This document shows, piece by piece, positions 23,240 through 34,166 of a stretch of 64,000 nucleotides of DNA. The DNA is from Ovis canadensis (taxonomy: Eukaryota > Chordata > Mammalia > Artiodactyla > Bovidae), in the NCBI RefSeq assembly GCF_042477335.2, contig NC_091247.1, positions 40,847,501 to 40,911,500 of the forward strand, given 5' to 3'. Made by a program: the position numbers and the translations under genes. Below the pieces are notes generated by a model. The model was not told where the DNA came from, did no database searches, and saw nothing but the letters and a program-made list of their open reading frames with translations. The number at the start of each line of letters is the position of its first letter. Position 1 is the stretch's first letter.

Positions 23240-23445
23240 CCAAGGGGCCCAGATGCTCTGCTTTCTCCACTGTCCCGCCAGGGTGAACTTGGGCAAATTC
23301 TCCATCTCTCTAAGCCTAAATTTTTACTTGTAAAAGGGAGATCATAATATCTGTCTCTCCAGGCAGGCTTATATAAATTCATGGCTGTTAAGGACTTGGC
23401 ACAGGGTAAGCATTCAGAAAATGTTAGTCGTCATTGTTTCCATGG
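23240..23445 (+). repeat. MIR SINE
   Basis: 'gtgaacttgggcaaattctc', 'ttacttgtaaaagggagatc' and 'gacttggcacagggtaagca' follow the sense MIR order. Confidence 0.7.
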
Positions 23446-24093
23446 CTGACGTTCATTGAACTCCTTTGCAACTTTAAGAAGAGACAGAAATCGTTTACGT
23501 TCACCAGCAGGTTCCAAACAACCACTACATACAAAACTAGCAGTTGAATTCAGCAGCTTGTTGTTTGGGAGGGGAAAAAAAAACAGGTTTTAATTGACGT
23601 TACTGTTTCTGTTTTCCCAAACAGTTTTGTGCATGCAAACTCAAACTTGGACTTTCGGGAAGCTAGAATACTAGTGTACCACAAGAACTATTACCATATT
23701 TTTTTCGGTGAAGAAAATTATATCCATTTTAGTAACTAAAAAAAAAAAATAGATATAAAATGTGTCTGGGTTTTGTGCAGTGTAGTAATTTTTTGAAAAT
23801 GCCCGATAATTCACAGGCTGGATAGAGGATGGGGTTCATTGAAGACAGCCACATTTCATAGCAGCCCCACAATTCTCACAAGGTTGAAAACCACTGCCCT
23901 CACTGCTTCTGCTTACAATTATAATACGCAATACGTTTTGTTTTAATGGAAGCTTTTGTAATGAAATTTGGAAGCCAGCGTCATTTCCCTTCCTTTGCTT
24001 ACTACAGAAAGAGGATTTGAGGGCAGACAATAAAGGAAACGGCAGGGAACTATTATGTGACCTTGGGCAAATCTCTTTGGTGGTTCAGCCTTG

Positions 24094-24126
24094 TACACAG
24101 ACACACACATACACACACACACACAC
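24094..24126. repeat. (CA)n microsatellite
   Basis: Interrupted ac dinucleotides, about 16 units. Confidence 0.9.
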
Positions 24127-24603
24127 TTAGTCTTTAAATTCTTTTGCAAAACTTTGTCAAGCAAAAAGTGGGATGGAGATTTGGCAATTCCATGGTTATT
24201 TTGAATAATGAATATTTTATGAAGTTGAATGAACAATTGTTACCAAATTTTCTAATTAACCAGCTAATTGGTAAGGCTGCAGTGTAATCCTACTTAAGAA
24301 GTATTGCCTGCAATAGGGGTAAATGAAGAGTTTCTTTCTCACTTGCAAGTACAGTTGAAAATTTATGAAGAGCTACAGAGATTTCAGCTGAGAAATGATA
24401 GAGGAGTAGAAAACATCATAGATTTGTCTTCCTGTCATGGAAGTCCTGGAATGGCCTTTTAGACTAGATTAAAACAGTTTTTTAAATCCTTGTTTTCAAC
24501 CACACCCTGGAATATCACTTCTGAATCATCTTTATTTTATTAACATCCTGAGTTAAAACAGAGTTTGGGCAGAAATATCACAAGATGTCTATGACTTCAG
24601 ACA

Positions 24604-24622
24604 AAAAAAAAAAAAAAAAAAA
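24604..24622. repeat. Poly(A) tract without recognised element
   Basis: About 19-20 A. The flanks do not form a duplication and no retrotransposon body precedes it. Confidence 0.8.
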
Positions 24623-25290
24623 TCCCAAGATCCTTCCCCAAACGCTCCCAAATGGATAAAAATCAATCCTCCGAGGCAGCGCATGTGCTGAGCCTGCTGG
24701 CCAGCAGAGGACTGTGAGCTGTCCACGTGGTGCCAGTGGGGGGCCCGGCTGAGGGGTGTCCACAGCCTGAAAGGTAAAGCTGTACAGCTGCAGCTGAGAA
24801 ACTAGTGAGAGGTCCCACCGGAGGTGGCACCTGCTCTGCGAATGCCTACAGGTATCTGTTCTCCCCTCTGTTGAGGCGATGTTGCCACATTAGGAACTCT
24901 TAACACCACAGTTTGACTTTAGGGGTAAATAGAATATCACGGATCTACTGAAAAAGGGGACGTCAAATGGTGATGAGACAGTGAGCAGGAGGGACTTTGG
25001 AAGAGAGCTCCATAACCTGGGCTGCGGGCTGAAGAATGGGGAGCAGACCCAGGATGAAAAGAGAGCAATAGGGAGGGGCTGAAGAGGTGACACCTCCATC
25101 CTCTTTGACTTCACACATTAATTTAGCTTGTGTCTTCGACTGGAGAATTTAGTGCCAAGACCCTTCTGCCAAAGAGAGATGTCTGTCCTTTGTAGAGAAG
25201 TGTAGATTCCTCAGTTAGTTCTGCCCCTTTGTGTTTCATGAGTTCAAGCAAGTCACTTCTCTCTAGACTCTAGAACTTTTCTGTACAACA

Positions 25291-25417
25291 GTGAAGTGAA
25301 GTGAAGTGAAGTCGCTCAGTCGTGTCCGACTCTTTGGACTGTACAGACCCCATGGACTGTAGCCTACCAGGGATTTTCCAGGCAAGAGTACTGGAGTGGG
25401 TTGCTATTTCCTTCTCC
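25291..25417 (-). mobile_element. Bov-A SINE monomer
   Basis: It opens with tandem 'gtgaa' units, then 'gtcgctcagtcgtgtccgac', and ends 'gttgctatttccttctcc'. An extra 'ggactgtacaga' segment lies within. A vague 'gtaca' similarity is seen in the flanks. Confidence 0.88.
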
Positions 25418-25447
25418 ATTCCGTACAGTAAGGAGGATGCATTCAAG

Positions 25448-25495
25448 CATCCTCATGTTACATCCTCATGTAACTGCCAATGTTCTTGTAATTTG
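25448..25495. repeat. Tandem and dispersed short repeats
   Basis: catcctcatgt occurs twice at a 13-bp period (25448-25458 and 25461-25471). It is followed by a 25-bp segment (25471-25495) that recurs exactly at 26194-26218. An inverted pair, aggatgc/gcatcct (25434-25440, 25447-25453), lies just before. Confidence 0.9.
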
Positions 25496-25589
25496 TTGTG
25501 GGGGGTATAAGACATTGAGTTCCCAGACCTCAAACACGGTTGATGTAGGTCCAGGGCAAAGTCTTCCACCTAAGGATCCCCAGCAGGAT

Positions 25590-25745
25590 CTTCTCCAGTG
25601 CTTCTCAAAGTTCAGGCCACTGATATGGTCACCAGCATCACCCAAGAGCCTGATTTTAAAGGTACAGTGCCCCCAGCCCTAGCCAGGACCCACTGAATCA
25701 GCACCGCCGGGTGTGGAGCCTGGGAATATGCATTCTGGGCAGCTC
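25590..25745. repeat. MER5-like hAT DNA transposon relic
   Basis: 'agtgcttctcaaagttcagg', 'tggtcaccagcatcaccc', 'cccactgaatcagcac' and 'gggaatatgcattctgggca' follow the order of a common MER-type nonautonomous hAT element. I am unsure of the exact family name. Confidence 0.55.
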
Positions 25746-27106
25746 CTTGCTTACTTTTTGTTTCCTTGCACATTGTGGGGAAATATCACTGGCTAGTCAT
25801 TGAATTTTAGCCTCAATAAGAGCTAAGCTCTTTAACTTAGTATGAACCCTCTCTCAGTGGCTTTTGGATTGAGCAGAACTGGGCTCCACTCATTAAAGGA
25901 CATCAGGAGAGGGCGGTTTATTTCCACAAACCTGATTCTGAGTGGCGTGAAGAGCATTAGGGGTTTCGAGAAATTTTTAATCAATTGAGTGAGATACAGG
26001 GACGACACCCTTATCTTGGCCACATCTGCCATAGTGTGGATTCAGTCACTTCTGCTAATCACACATTTAATTAGAAGCACAATCATCATAACCAGTGAAG
26101 CAAGATTAGAAAGGTAGGTTGTTGTCAGCATGTTGTTACTGTTCTGAAATACTGTTTTGAGAAGATTATTTCTAAGAGACAAGTTAGCTGGTTTAACTGC
26201 CAATGTTCTTGTAATTTGCTAGAAACATAGGACTTTCTACTCCTTTCAGACTGTCCTGATATTAGAAGGAGTTGAACTTTAAGTGTGCCAAAAGGTACGA
26301 AGGAAGCTACATCACGTTTTAAATATCTAAATTGCTCACTTTATACTTTCTGTACCATCCATCAAAAAGTATATGCTATGAAGAGAATAAAATTTTAAAA
26401 TAAATATATCCAGGTTGAGGAAAAAGCATGCTACATAAAACTGTCTTTGTATAAATACCGAATAAGATAGGGTGAGGTGATATTTACAGTACTGCAGATG
26501 ACTTAATACTTACCGCCCTAAGAATTCATCCATCCTTCCAACCAGCCTGAGAGGCGTTTAAAACCAATAAAGCATATTTGTGTCCAAGCTGGGAGTAGAG
26601 ACAGGCTTCACATAGCAGACCTGGGATGCTCCGGCCCAGGGAGCTTAACTAATGTCAAATGTAAACCACTTTTCAAAAACATGTTATCAGGTCCACACCA
26701 GACTATCCATTTTGATAATCTCATTCCATTTTTCATTTCACTGTTGAAAGCAGAAATAGATTAATGAGAGCCCAAATCCCCCTGAAAGAAAAACTTCCTT
26801 ATAAGGCATGTCTGAAGAGATATTTGGAAAAATTACTTACTCTGCCTTTGTTTTGCCAAGTAGAGTAACTTTTAGATCTTTTATATTTTTGAAAATTCTT
26901 AACCCGGTCAGTGTGGCCTACTAGATTAAATCTAGAGGGGAAAAATGAAGAAGAAATGAAGATGATGATGATGACAATGATGATGCATTTAGGTAAGTTA
27001 TAAATCTCTCAGATCTGGGCATGCTTTTATGTACAATGGGGATTTGGAGGCAAACCCTTATGATCCACCTCAGATCCAACAAGAAAAAAATTGGCCCCCA
27101 GATAGC
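25746..27106. other. Unique sequence
   Basis: It includes the second copy of the 25-bp repeat (26194-26218) and a (GAT)n microsatellite at 26942-26987. No gene was recognised. Confidence 0.45.
26942..26987. repeat. (GAA/GAT)n microsatellite
   Basis: 'gaagaagaaatgaagatgat' continues as gat/gac units. Confidence 0.85.
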
Positions 27107-27118
27107 ATTTGCAAATGG

Positions 27119-27327
27119 TCCTCCCTGGTGGCTTAGACAGTAAAGAATCTGCCTGCAATGCAGGAGACCTGGGTTCCATCCCTGGGTTGGGAAGATCCCC
27201 TGAAGGTGGGCATGGCAACCCACTCCAGTATTCTTGCTTGGAGAATCCCCATGGACAAAGGAGCCTGATGGGCTACAGTCCATGGGGTCACAAAGAGTCG
27301 GACACGACTGAGTGACTAAGCACAAGT
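27119..27327 (+). mobile_element. Bov-tA SINE
   Basis: The head 'tcctccctggtggcttagac', B box 'gggttccatccct' and tail 'gacacgactgagtgactaag' are present. The duplication atttgcaaatgg (27107-27118) / atttgcagatgg (27328-27339) has one mismatch. Confidence 0.92.
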
Positions 27328-27499
27328 ATTTGCAGATGGCATACCACTTAAACACTTGTCTAAAAAGAATTTTGAATATCCAGCTTCTAAGTACATAAGG
27401 TGTATTGTTTCAAGTATCTGAGAACAATGAGAAAGCCTTACAGAGAGTAATAATCAGAATCATAGCTTGGTCTGTGTTAGAGAAAAAGGAGCCTTAGAA

Positions 27500-27715
27500 A
27501 TCGTCATGTCACACTGGTGATGTCATTTTACAGATGAAGAAACTGGAGTAAAGGTGAGCTTCATAATTTCAAAACATTTGTCTCTCTTAGTCTTTCAGGG
27601 AAGTGGGGCAACCAGTGCAGCAACAGATTCAGGGGGAAATACTAAGGTTTGGAAACTCTTTAGTTGCCCAGCTCTGGAACGAGAGCCCAACTCTCCTGAC
27701 TCCTAGACCAGAGAG
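27500..27715 (-). repeat. MIR relic
   Basis: 'cattttacagatgaagaaac' and 'tctcctgactcctagacc' are antisense MIR signposts. The interior is diverged. Confidence 0.45.
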
Positions 27716-28311
27716 CTATTCAGGAAAGAAAGGGAGCCTTCCTTTTGAATAATTCCATTTTGTCATCCAATTGGAAGACAATTTTACTTGGATGTTCAGT
27801 GAAGATGTAGTAAATTGTTGTTTCTGACCCAAAGTTCCTGCCCTCCATGAGGTTTGCAGGAAACGGTAGTCCTGCCCTAAAACGTTTACCGCTCCTGTGT
27901 CATTTTTCAACCCTACTATCCCCAAACCCCAGGGTGATTCTCAGGACTGTCACTGCCATTGATCATCTAAGCTTTCAACAAAATCCTCCTCCCTTTGGCT
28001 GATAACAGTGTTGAGACACTGGATCCTGCCTGTCACCCTCCCTTGAGGCCATCACAGTGTCAGACTCCTACCAGTTGAGTTGGGAACTGTGGGTAAAGAC
28101 TAGTCATCAATGTCACAGGAGTTCAGAAGAAAGAGACATTATTGTCTTTGAAGGAGAGACTAGATTAGATGTAATGTCACAGGTTACCATGAAGAATTGG
28201 GGGACAGGCTCATGAGCAAAGAGTTGCACCTGACTTGATGGGTTATGCTTCATGATCTTGTTAGCAATATTCTTGTCTGGTATTTTTAAAATTTTATTTT
28301 ATATTGGAGTT
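27716..28311. other. Unique sequence
   Basis: No gene. The last bases ('aaaattttattttatattgg') resemble the reverse of a ruminant L1 tail. Confidence 0.4.
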
Positions 28312-28685
28312 TGTTGCCAACATCTTGGCTCTCTGTGCAGCAGTGCCAAACAGAAATACGGAGACATGGTTATGGAGGAGAAAGAAAGAGTGGCTTTATT
28401 ACTTTGCCAAACAAAGGTGGAGCAAAGTAAGCTAGCTCCTTAAAAACTGTGCTCCCCTCCCTGATGAGTAGAAAGAGGTTATATAGTCAGACAGAAGCAT
28501 GTGATAAGGATCAAGGCAGTAATAGTCTTGTATTCTTTCTTCTGCAAAGTTTCAAAAGGGTGGAGCTGTTGACAAGATTAGGGTGTGGGCAGGGTCTTAA
28601 GTGCTCCAGACTCCCAATCTTGATGGGCCTCTCTGGTCCCTTTAATCTTGCCTCTGGTGGTTTTGTTGCTTCTTTTCCTTTGATT

Positions 28686-28879
28686 GGGCTTCCCTTGTGG
28701 CTCAGCTGATAAAGAAGCCGCCTGCAATTCGGGAGACCTGGGTTCAAGCCCCAGGTTGCGAAGATCCCCTGGAGAAGGGAAAGGCTACCCACTCCAGTAT
28801 CCTGGCCTGGAGAATTCCATGGAGTGTATAGCCCATGGGGTCACAAAGAGTCGGAGACAACTGAACAACTTTCACTTGG
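28686..28879 (+). mobile_element. Bov-tA SINE, first of a fused pair
   Basis: The head 'gggcttcccttgtggctcag' and B box ggttcaagccc (28741-28751) lead to a shortened tail ending 'aactttcactt'. The second Bov-tA follows directly. The pair shares one duplication, tcctttgatt, at 28676-28685 and 29077-29086. Confidence 0.9.
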
Positions 28880-29076
28880 ACTTCAGATGGTAAAGAATCT
28901 GCCTGCCATGCAGGAGACCTGGGTTCAATCCCAGGGTCAGGAAGATCCCCTGGAGAAGGAAATGGCAACCCACTCCAGTATTCTTGCCTGGAGAATCCCA
29001 TGGACGAAGAGCCTGGTGGGCTATAGTCTGTGGGGTCACAAAGAGCCAGACACGACTATGTGATTAACACACACAC
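28880..29076 (+). mobile_element. Bov-tA SINE, second of a fused pair
   Basis: It starts at 'acttcagatggtaaagaatc', lacking the normal first bases of the head. B box ggttcaatccc lies at 28922-28932. It ends in 'tgtgattaacacacacac' before the right duplication. No duplication separates it from the first copy. Confidence 0.9.
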
Positions 29077-29148
29077 TCCTTTGATTAGCAACTGTTCTGC
29101 CCCTAGGAACTCAGAGAAAGCCATGGAGGCTAGAGCTTGCCTAGAAGG

Positions 29149-29426
29149 CTGCTGCTGCTGCTGCTAAGCTGCTTCAGTCATGTCCAACTCTGTGCGACCC
29201 CATAGATAGCAGCCCAACAGGCTCCCCCGTCCCTGGGATTCTCGAGGCATGAACACTGGAGTGGGTTGCCATTTCCTTCTCCAATGCATGAAACTGAAAA
29301 GTGAAAGTGAAGTCACTCAATCGTGTCTGACTGTTAGCGACCCCATGGACTGCAGCCTACCAGGCTCCTCTGTCAACGGGATTTTCCAGGCAAGAGTACT
29401 GGAGTGGGTCACCAGTGCCTTCTCCA
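29149..29426 (-). mobile_element. Bov-A2 SINE dimer
   Basis: It starts with (ctg)n, followed by two Bov-A monomers joined by 'ccaatgcatgaaactgaaaa'. It ends 'agtgccttctcca'. The duplication tgcctagaagg (29138-29148) / tgcctacaagg (29427-29437) has one mismatch. Confidence 0.92.
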
Positions 29427-29520
29427 TGCCTACAAGGAATGGGAGACAAAAAGACCTCCATGCCCGGGAACCTCACAGGCCCTGCTTGACATCAGTCTCT
29501 TCTTGTCAGGCATTTTGATG

Positions 29521-30980
29521 TCTACATTTAGAACCGGAAGATATCTATCACCTTCATTCCTGGGGACATGGGGAGGAGAGCTGATTTTTTCCTGAGAGTT
29601 GAGAACAGCTAGAGCCATCAGGCATGGAGAAAATGACCCATTGCCTTCCAGCCTCAGTCCCACCTGGGGCTACATTGAGACACACCCCAAGCATAGTCTC
29701 GACAAAACACTACATCAAGTAAAACAGGGAATCTCCTTCAGAACCAGGAAAAAAACCTCAAAAGGTTGAAATCTGGCCCAAAGGGCAAGCAGAGTCTCAG
29801 ATTGCTCTCCCAGGAAGGGGCCACCTGTTGCCTCAGGAAGATGAGGAACCCTGTGTTTTGGTGAGCCAAGGTGTGGTGCACCTAAGGCTCTCCCACTAGG
29901 CTGCTTCAGAGAAGATGCAAAACCACACTGTGATACAGACACGCCTGCAACAGAAGGAAGTTAGTTAAGACCCTATGCTGATGTTCCCTCCTGAGCTCAT
30001 GCTACCCTCCAGCTAGGGCCACACATTACTTGTGGAGAGAGCAGACACAGCTGTGGGAGCTGTCTAGACCTGCTGTGATGGAGGAGGACTATGCTGCCTT
30101 AATGTTGGGTGTGTTTTCTTTTATCAGTATTGTCTCCTAATTTTACCATGACTAAATTGTTAAAGGTTTCTTTTTTCCTTTCTTCTTTTTTATTTTATTT
30201 GATTTTTGCCTTGCCTGTAAAATGACACAAGTCCTCTGCTTCTCTGGTTTCCATTATATTCCATTGTGTGGCCATGCACGGAGTTAACAATTTTTTTTTT
30301 AAAGTTTGTGTGTATTTTCCATCTAATACCATGCAATAACTATTAACATGCAAGCATATGTTTAGGCAGTTTGGAAAACATTTTTTGAGATTAAAATGCC
30401 TGCTGTCAATCACAGGCATGCAGAACTGAAGATGCAGATTGTATATTCAGAGGAAAATATCCCTGTACTTACTGTGCCTACCCCAGAGCCACTTGCCAAA
30501 GGGAAACATCTCTGCCATAAAATAGCATCTTTATTTTGTGAAGGCAGTAAAAGCAATTAGAGGCCAGTGTTGATGAATCGCTTGCCAATTTTCCATTTTT
30601 AAATCAAAGATGCTTTAGACTTAGTATGCGTGAACTCCCCAAATATCCATAGTCTCTTTATTTGCATTTTGCAGGCATTCAAAATAACCACTTTCTTCCT
30701 GTGAAAAAATGATTGAAGAAACACTTACTCTCAAGTTGAAAAACATTACACCCCAGAGCAATCTGTTATAGCTAAATGAAGGCCTTCTTGATATGATGGT
30801 CCTTAATGAAAATTGTGAAGAATATTCTGCTCTAAAAGCCTGGAGGAGATTGCGTGTGGAGGGCATCCCTGTTCTCCCCAACCCCCAACTACCCTCCAGT
30901 AAGAACAACATCCACCCCAAGAAGCAATGAATGTGTTTGTTTCCCAGTCCTCACAGCTTGCTCCTTAATTATTTCAGATG
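29521..30980. other. Unique sequence, no gene recognised
   Basis: A pyrimidine-rich tract lies at 30165-30200 and a T-run at 30290-30300. No named repeat or coding motif was found. Confidence 0.4.
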
Positions 30981-30989
30981 TTCTGTCCT

Positions 30990-31307
30990 GGGACTTCACT
31001 AGTGGTACAATGGATAAGAATCCACCTGCTAATTCAGGGGACAAGTATTCCACCCCTGGTACAGGAAGATTCCACACACCCGTGGAGCAAATAAACCCAT
31101 GAGCCGCAACTAGTGAGCCTGTGTGCTGCAACTTCTGGAGCCCAAACGCCATAGAGCCTGTGCTCCAAAGTCACCGTAATGAGGAGCCCATGGGGCTGCA
31201 GCTAGAGAGCACCCCCCGCTCTCCACAGCTAGAGACAAGCCCTCGCACAGCAATGAAGACCCAGCACAACCAAAAATGAAACAAGCAAATACATAAATAG
31301 ATAGATA
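30990..31307 (+). mobile_element. CHR-2-type tRNA-Glu SINE
   Basis: The head 'gggacttcactagtggtaca' is followed by 'ggaagattccacacacccg', runs of 'gagccgcaactagtgagcct' type, 'aagacccagcacaacc' and an 'aaatacataaatagatagat' tail. The 9-bp duplication ttctgtcct lies at 30981-30989 and 31308-31316. CHR-2 is shared by ruminants, hippos and whales. Confidence 0.85.
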
Positions 31308-31588
31308 TTCTGTCCTTATTAATTGCTTTAGGTGTTCTCCTTCTCTCTAAATTAAGAGGAAAGTCACTCACATAAAGTATGTTGTTGCAAAAGGATAGGA
31401 ACACAGTGATTTTCTAACATTAGGAATTGAGTCACTTAAGACTTGAAAATCTCAAAGCTTATAATTCTCTGTCATTATCACCATTTTTAAAGTTTGCTTG
31501 TGTGCACACCAATTAAATGCCATGATCCTAGCTATTCAGTCAGGACTTGGTGAGTTAAGGAATTTAAGGGGATCGTCAATAAACATCA

Positions 31589-31804
31589 GGCTTCCCAGGT
31601 AATTCAGTGGGTAAAGAATCCACCTGCAATGCAGGAGACATAGGAGACACGGGTTCGATCCCTGGGGCGGGAAGATCCCCTGGAGGAGGGCATGGCAATC
31701 CACTCCAGTATTCTTGCCTGGAGAATCCCAGGCACAGACGAATCAGGCAGGCTACAGTCCATAAGGTCACAAAGAGTCAAACACGACTGAAGTGACTTAG
31801 CACC
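31589..31804 (+). mobile_element. Bov-tA SINE with intact B box
   Basis: The head 'ggcttcccaggtaattcag' carries an extended segment 'gagacataggagacacggg' and an unmutated B box ggttcgatccc at 31652-31662. The tail ends 'tgaagtgacttagcaccc'. Confidence 0.9.
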
Positions 31805-32019
31805 CACACATGCAAATATTGCTTGGGTTGTGCTGTCAGAGGCATCAGATAAAGAACTGTTTCAATCTAAGGCATGTTTCTCAAGAAGTGCTTTATTTGC
31901 CCAAGCTAAATCTTCTATTCCTATACAATTTTATTCACATATATTTGCTTAGATGAATCCTTGAGTAACTATGGAACTATTAAGAGCTCTTTTCACACCA
32001 CACCTTGTGTGTAAAGGTC

Positions 32020-32345
32020 TTGACAAGGATTGGAGGTATAAAGATAAGTGAAATGGCCCTGCTTTCAAAGACTGCTGTGTAGAAGAGACTTCTGTCTAGA
32101 TATTAATATAAAACAAAGAAATGCTATACAGCTTAACACATATAAAATCTTGTTTGTATTTGTAAGAAAATAGCCTGGAGAATGAGGGATTCATTTTTTT
32201 CTGGAGAGGTCAAAGAAGAGGTAAACCTGAGTAGAATCTTAAATGTGAATGGTAGCCTGTTAGGGTCACAAGAAGAAGGTGATTTGTACACAAGGAATCA
32301 TATTTAGAAGAACACGCAAGAGGGAGTCATGGATAACTTTGACCC
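32020..32345 (-). repeat. L2 LINE relic
   Basis: 'ggaggtataaagataagtga', 'ctggagaggtcaaagaag' and 'aaggaatcatatttagaaga' suit antisense L2 3' sequence ('...ctggggatacag.ggtgaacaag...'). Confidence 0.6.
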
Positions 32346-32665
32346 TTAGAACTCCAATGAAACATTTAAGAACACCTGGTAGACACAGATGCAGATGCTA
32401 GAGGCAGTCTTAAAATTTTTTCAACTATTCATCACTAAAAATGACAAAATTCAACACTCAGATACATGGTCTACTTTATTCCAGAGACAGGATACGCAGG
32501 GTCTATCATGCGGCATTGCACTTGGCAGATTCCTGGGAAAACTGGTTACTCCGTGAAGGCAGTCTAGAAATTAGAGTCAACAGAGTTGGACCAGAACTGG
32601 CTTTGACTAAAACACTTAGTCAGAAAGGGGAAATTTCAATAAATTGTTTAGTTGCTTGGTCTACA
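32346..32665. other. Unique sequence
   Basis: No feature was recognised; the 125-codon plus frame at 32441-32818 ends inside the antisense Bov-tA. Confidence 0.4.
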
Positions 32666-32680
32666 CCATACTTCCACTAC

Positions 32681-32833
32681 CCCATGGACTATACAGTCCA
32701 TGGAATTCTCCAGGTCAGAAGGCTAGAGTGGGTAGCCTTTCCCTTCTCCAGGGGTTCTTCCCAACCCAGGGATCGAACCCAAGTCTCCCACATTGCAGGC
32801 GGATTCTTTACCAACTAAGCTATGAGGGAAGGC
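32681..32833 (-). mobile_element. Bov-tA SINE, truncated tail
   Basis: The reverse complement of the tRNA-like head is clear ('gggatcgaacccaagtctcc', 'attctttaccaactaagc'). The 3' part is short. The imperfect duplication ccatacttccactac (32666-32680) / ccatactgccccctac (32834-32849) supports the ends. Confidence 0.85.
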
Positions 32834-33186
32834 CCATACTGCCCCCTACTATGTCCAAATCTACAAGAAATTCAAACATATACAACATGTACGTGCAGAG
32901 ATGCCCGCAAACAAATCGGAAGAATTTGAGAGTATTTTCACAAAAATGATTGGACATTTGGACTGTAACTACCATGTTCCTGGAAACTAAGATAATCTCA
33001 CTACTGGAGGAATACACTCATTTCAAGGATAAAGATTTATTTCAGATATGTTCCGAAATGCCAACATTTATTAGATTATTTGCTTCTGGATATTCTTCTC
33101 ATTTCTGCCCTTGCTATCTCTGCTGTTGTCCCAGAGAGCTTAGCCTTTTGGGATATAATTGCTCTCTGAAAACAAGATATGTATAC

Positions 33187-33374
33187 CTAGCTCTGTCTCA
33201 GGCACAGTGGGGTGTTTTATATATCTTACCTCATTTAATCCTCACCTCGACCTACTGGTTGATACTGGTATTACTTCAAATAAAGAAACAGAATTGGAGA
33301 AGGTAAGTGACTTGCCCAAGGTCACATAACTAGTAAATGTATAGACACAATTCAACCCTAAGGAGTCTGACTAC
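33187..33374 (-). repeat. MIR SINE
   Basis: 'gtctcaggcacagtgg', 'acctcatttaatcctcacct' and 'agtgacttgcccaaggtcac' form a clear antisense MIR order. Confidence 0.85.
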
Positions 33375-33969
33375 TTATCCCAGTGATCTTTGCCATTTTC
33401 CATGTCTGTCCATTTGGATTTACAGATGACCCAGGTTTCCTTGTACACACACAACAACTCAACCATTTCAAACTTTATTGCCAATTATTATTGTCTTTTC
33501 CAACCTCAGAGTTCACATCTATAGGCATGCGATCCCCTGCAAACCTAGGAAGACCTAAAATGATGAGATGGCACTTCTCCAGACTGGTGACTTTACTCTA
33601 GGATCCAGCTGAACTGCATGAATTGTCAAAGCTAAAACTAGGACTTCTATCTTAACTAACACCTGCCTCTCTCTCGGCTGAAATATAATTAGCTGCTCTT
33701 TCTGGGAGAGACTGTAAAACTGAATGCAGTTAAACAAAAAAGGAGACAGCAGATTTTATGGCCAAAAAAAAAAAAAAAGTGATTTGGACAGCCAACTAGA
33801 TGGATGCATATTCAGCACATCAGAGACAAGGCAGACCTCCCTGATTTTGCATTAATGTATTGAGTGGCAACTAGCATAGTGTTTTTGCACATATCTGGGA
33901 CATGCCTGGGAATCTATCCTTGTTCACTGGCGCTCACAAAATGATTTTGGTTGAATTAGGATATTTACA
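33375..33969. other. Unique sequence with A16 tract
   Basis: A poly(A) at 33763-33778 has no flanking duplication. No gene was recognised. Confidence 0.4.
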
Positions 33970-34166
33970 GGGTCGCTAAGAGTCGGGCACGACTGAGCGA
34001 CTTCACTTCCACTTTTCACTTTAATGCATTGGAGAAGGAAATGGCAACTCACCCCAGTGTTCTTGCCTGGAGAATCCCAGGGACGGCGGAGCCTGGTGGG
34101 CTGCCATCTATGGGGTCGCACAGAGTCAGACACGACTGAAGCGACTTAGCAGCAGCAGCAGCAGCA
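33970..34166 (+). mobile_element. Bov-A2 SINE, 5'-truncated
   Basis: It starts inside the first monomer ('gggtcgctaagagtcgggca'), keeps the full second monomer and ends in (agc)n at 34149-34166. Confidence 0.9.

Larger units (their letters stand above)
23446..25290. other. Unique sequence with microsatellites
   Basis: It contains (CA)n at 24094-24126 and A-tracts near 23740 and 24604. The phrase 'ggttgaaaaccactgccc' at about 23883 hints at a short MER relic. The stretch just before the Bov-A at 25291 reads like sense MIR ('caagcaagtcacttctctct'). Confidence 0.45.
28312..29520 (-). mobile_element. ERV-type LTR, interrupted by SINEs
   Basis: The left border 'tgttgccaac' fits the 3' CA end of a minus-strand LTR. 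Reading the minus strand there is a TATA-like 'actatataacctc' (28479-28489), a polyadenylation signal AATAAA at 28395-28400 about 85 bp downstream, and then a U5-like segment ending in CA. That spacing suits a U3-R-U5 order, and the text resembles bovine ERVK LTRs (BTLTR1 group) from memory. A Bov-tA pair (28686-29076) and a Bov-A2 (29149-29426) interrupt it. The right border is not resolved, and no viral coding sequence is present. Confidence 0.55.

Noticed and set aside
25291-25315. Short gtgaa tandem array resembling a minisatellite or CRISPR-like repeat
   Set aside because: It is the tandem terminus typical of BovB-derived elements; no spacer/repeat structure exists anywhere in the window.
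29149-29175. (ctg)n tracts suggesting a trinucleotide expansion
   Set aside because: They are the reverse of the (cag)n tail normal for Bov-A2.
29430-29663. Overlapping short frames between the Bov-A2 and unique sequence
   Set aside because: No motif and no support as a gene; they arise from the end of the LTR region.
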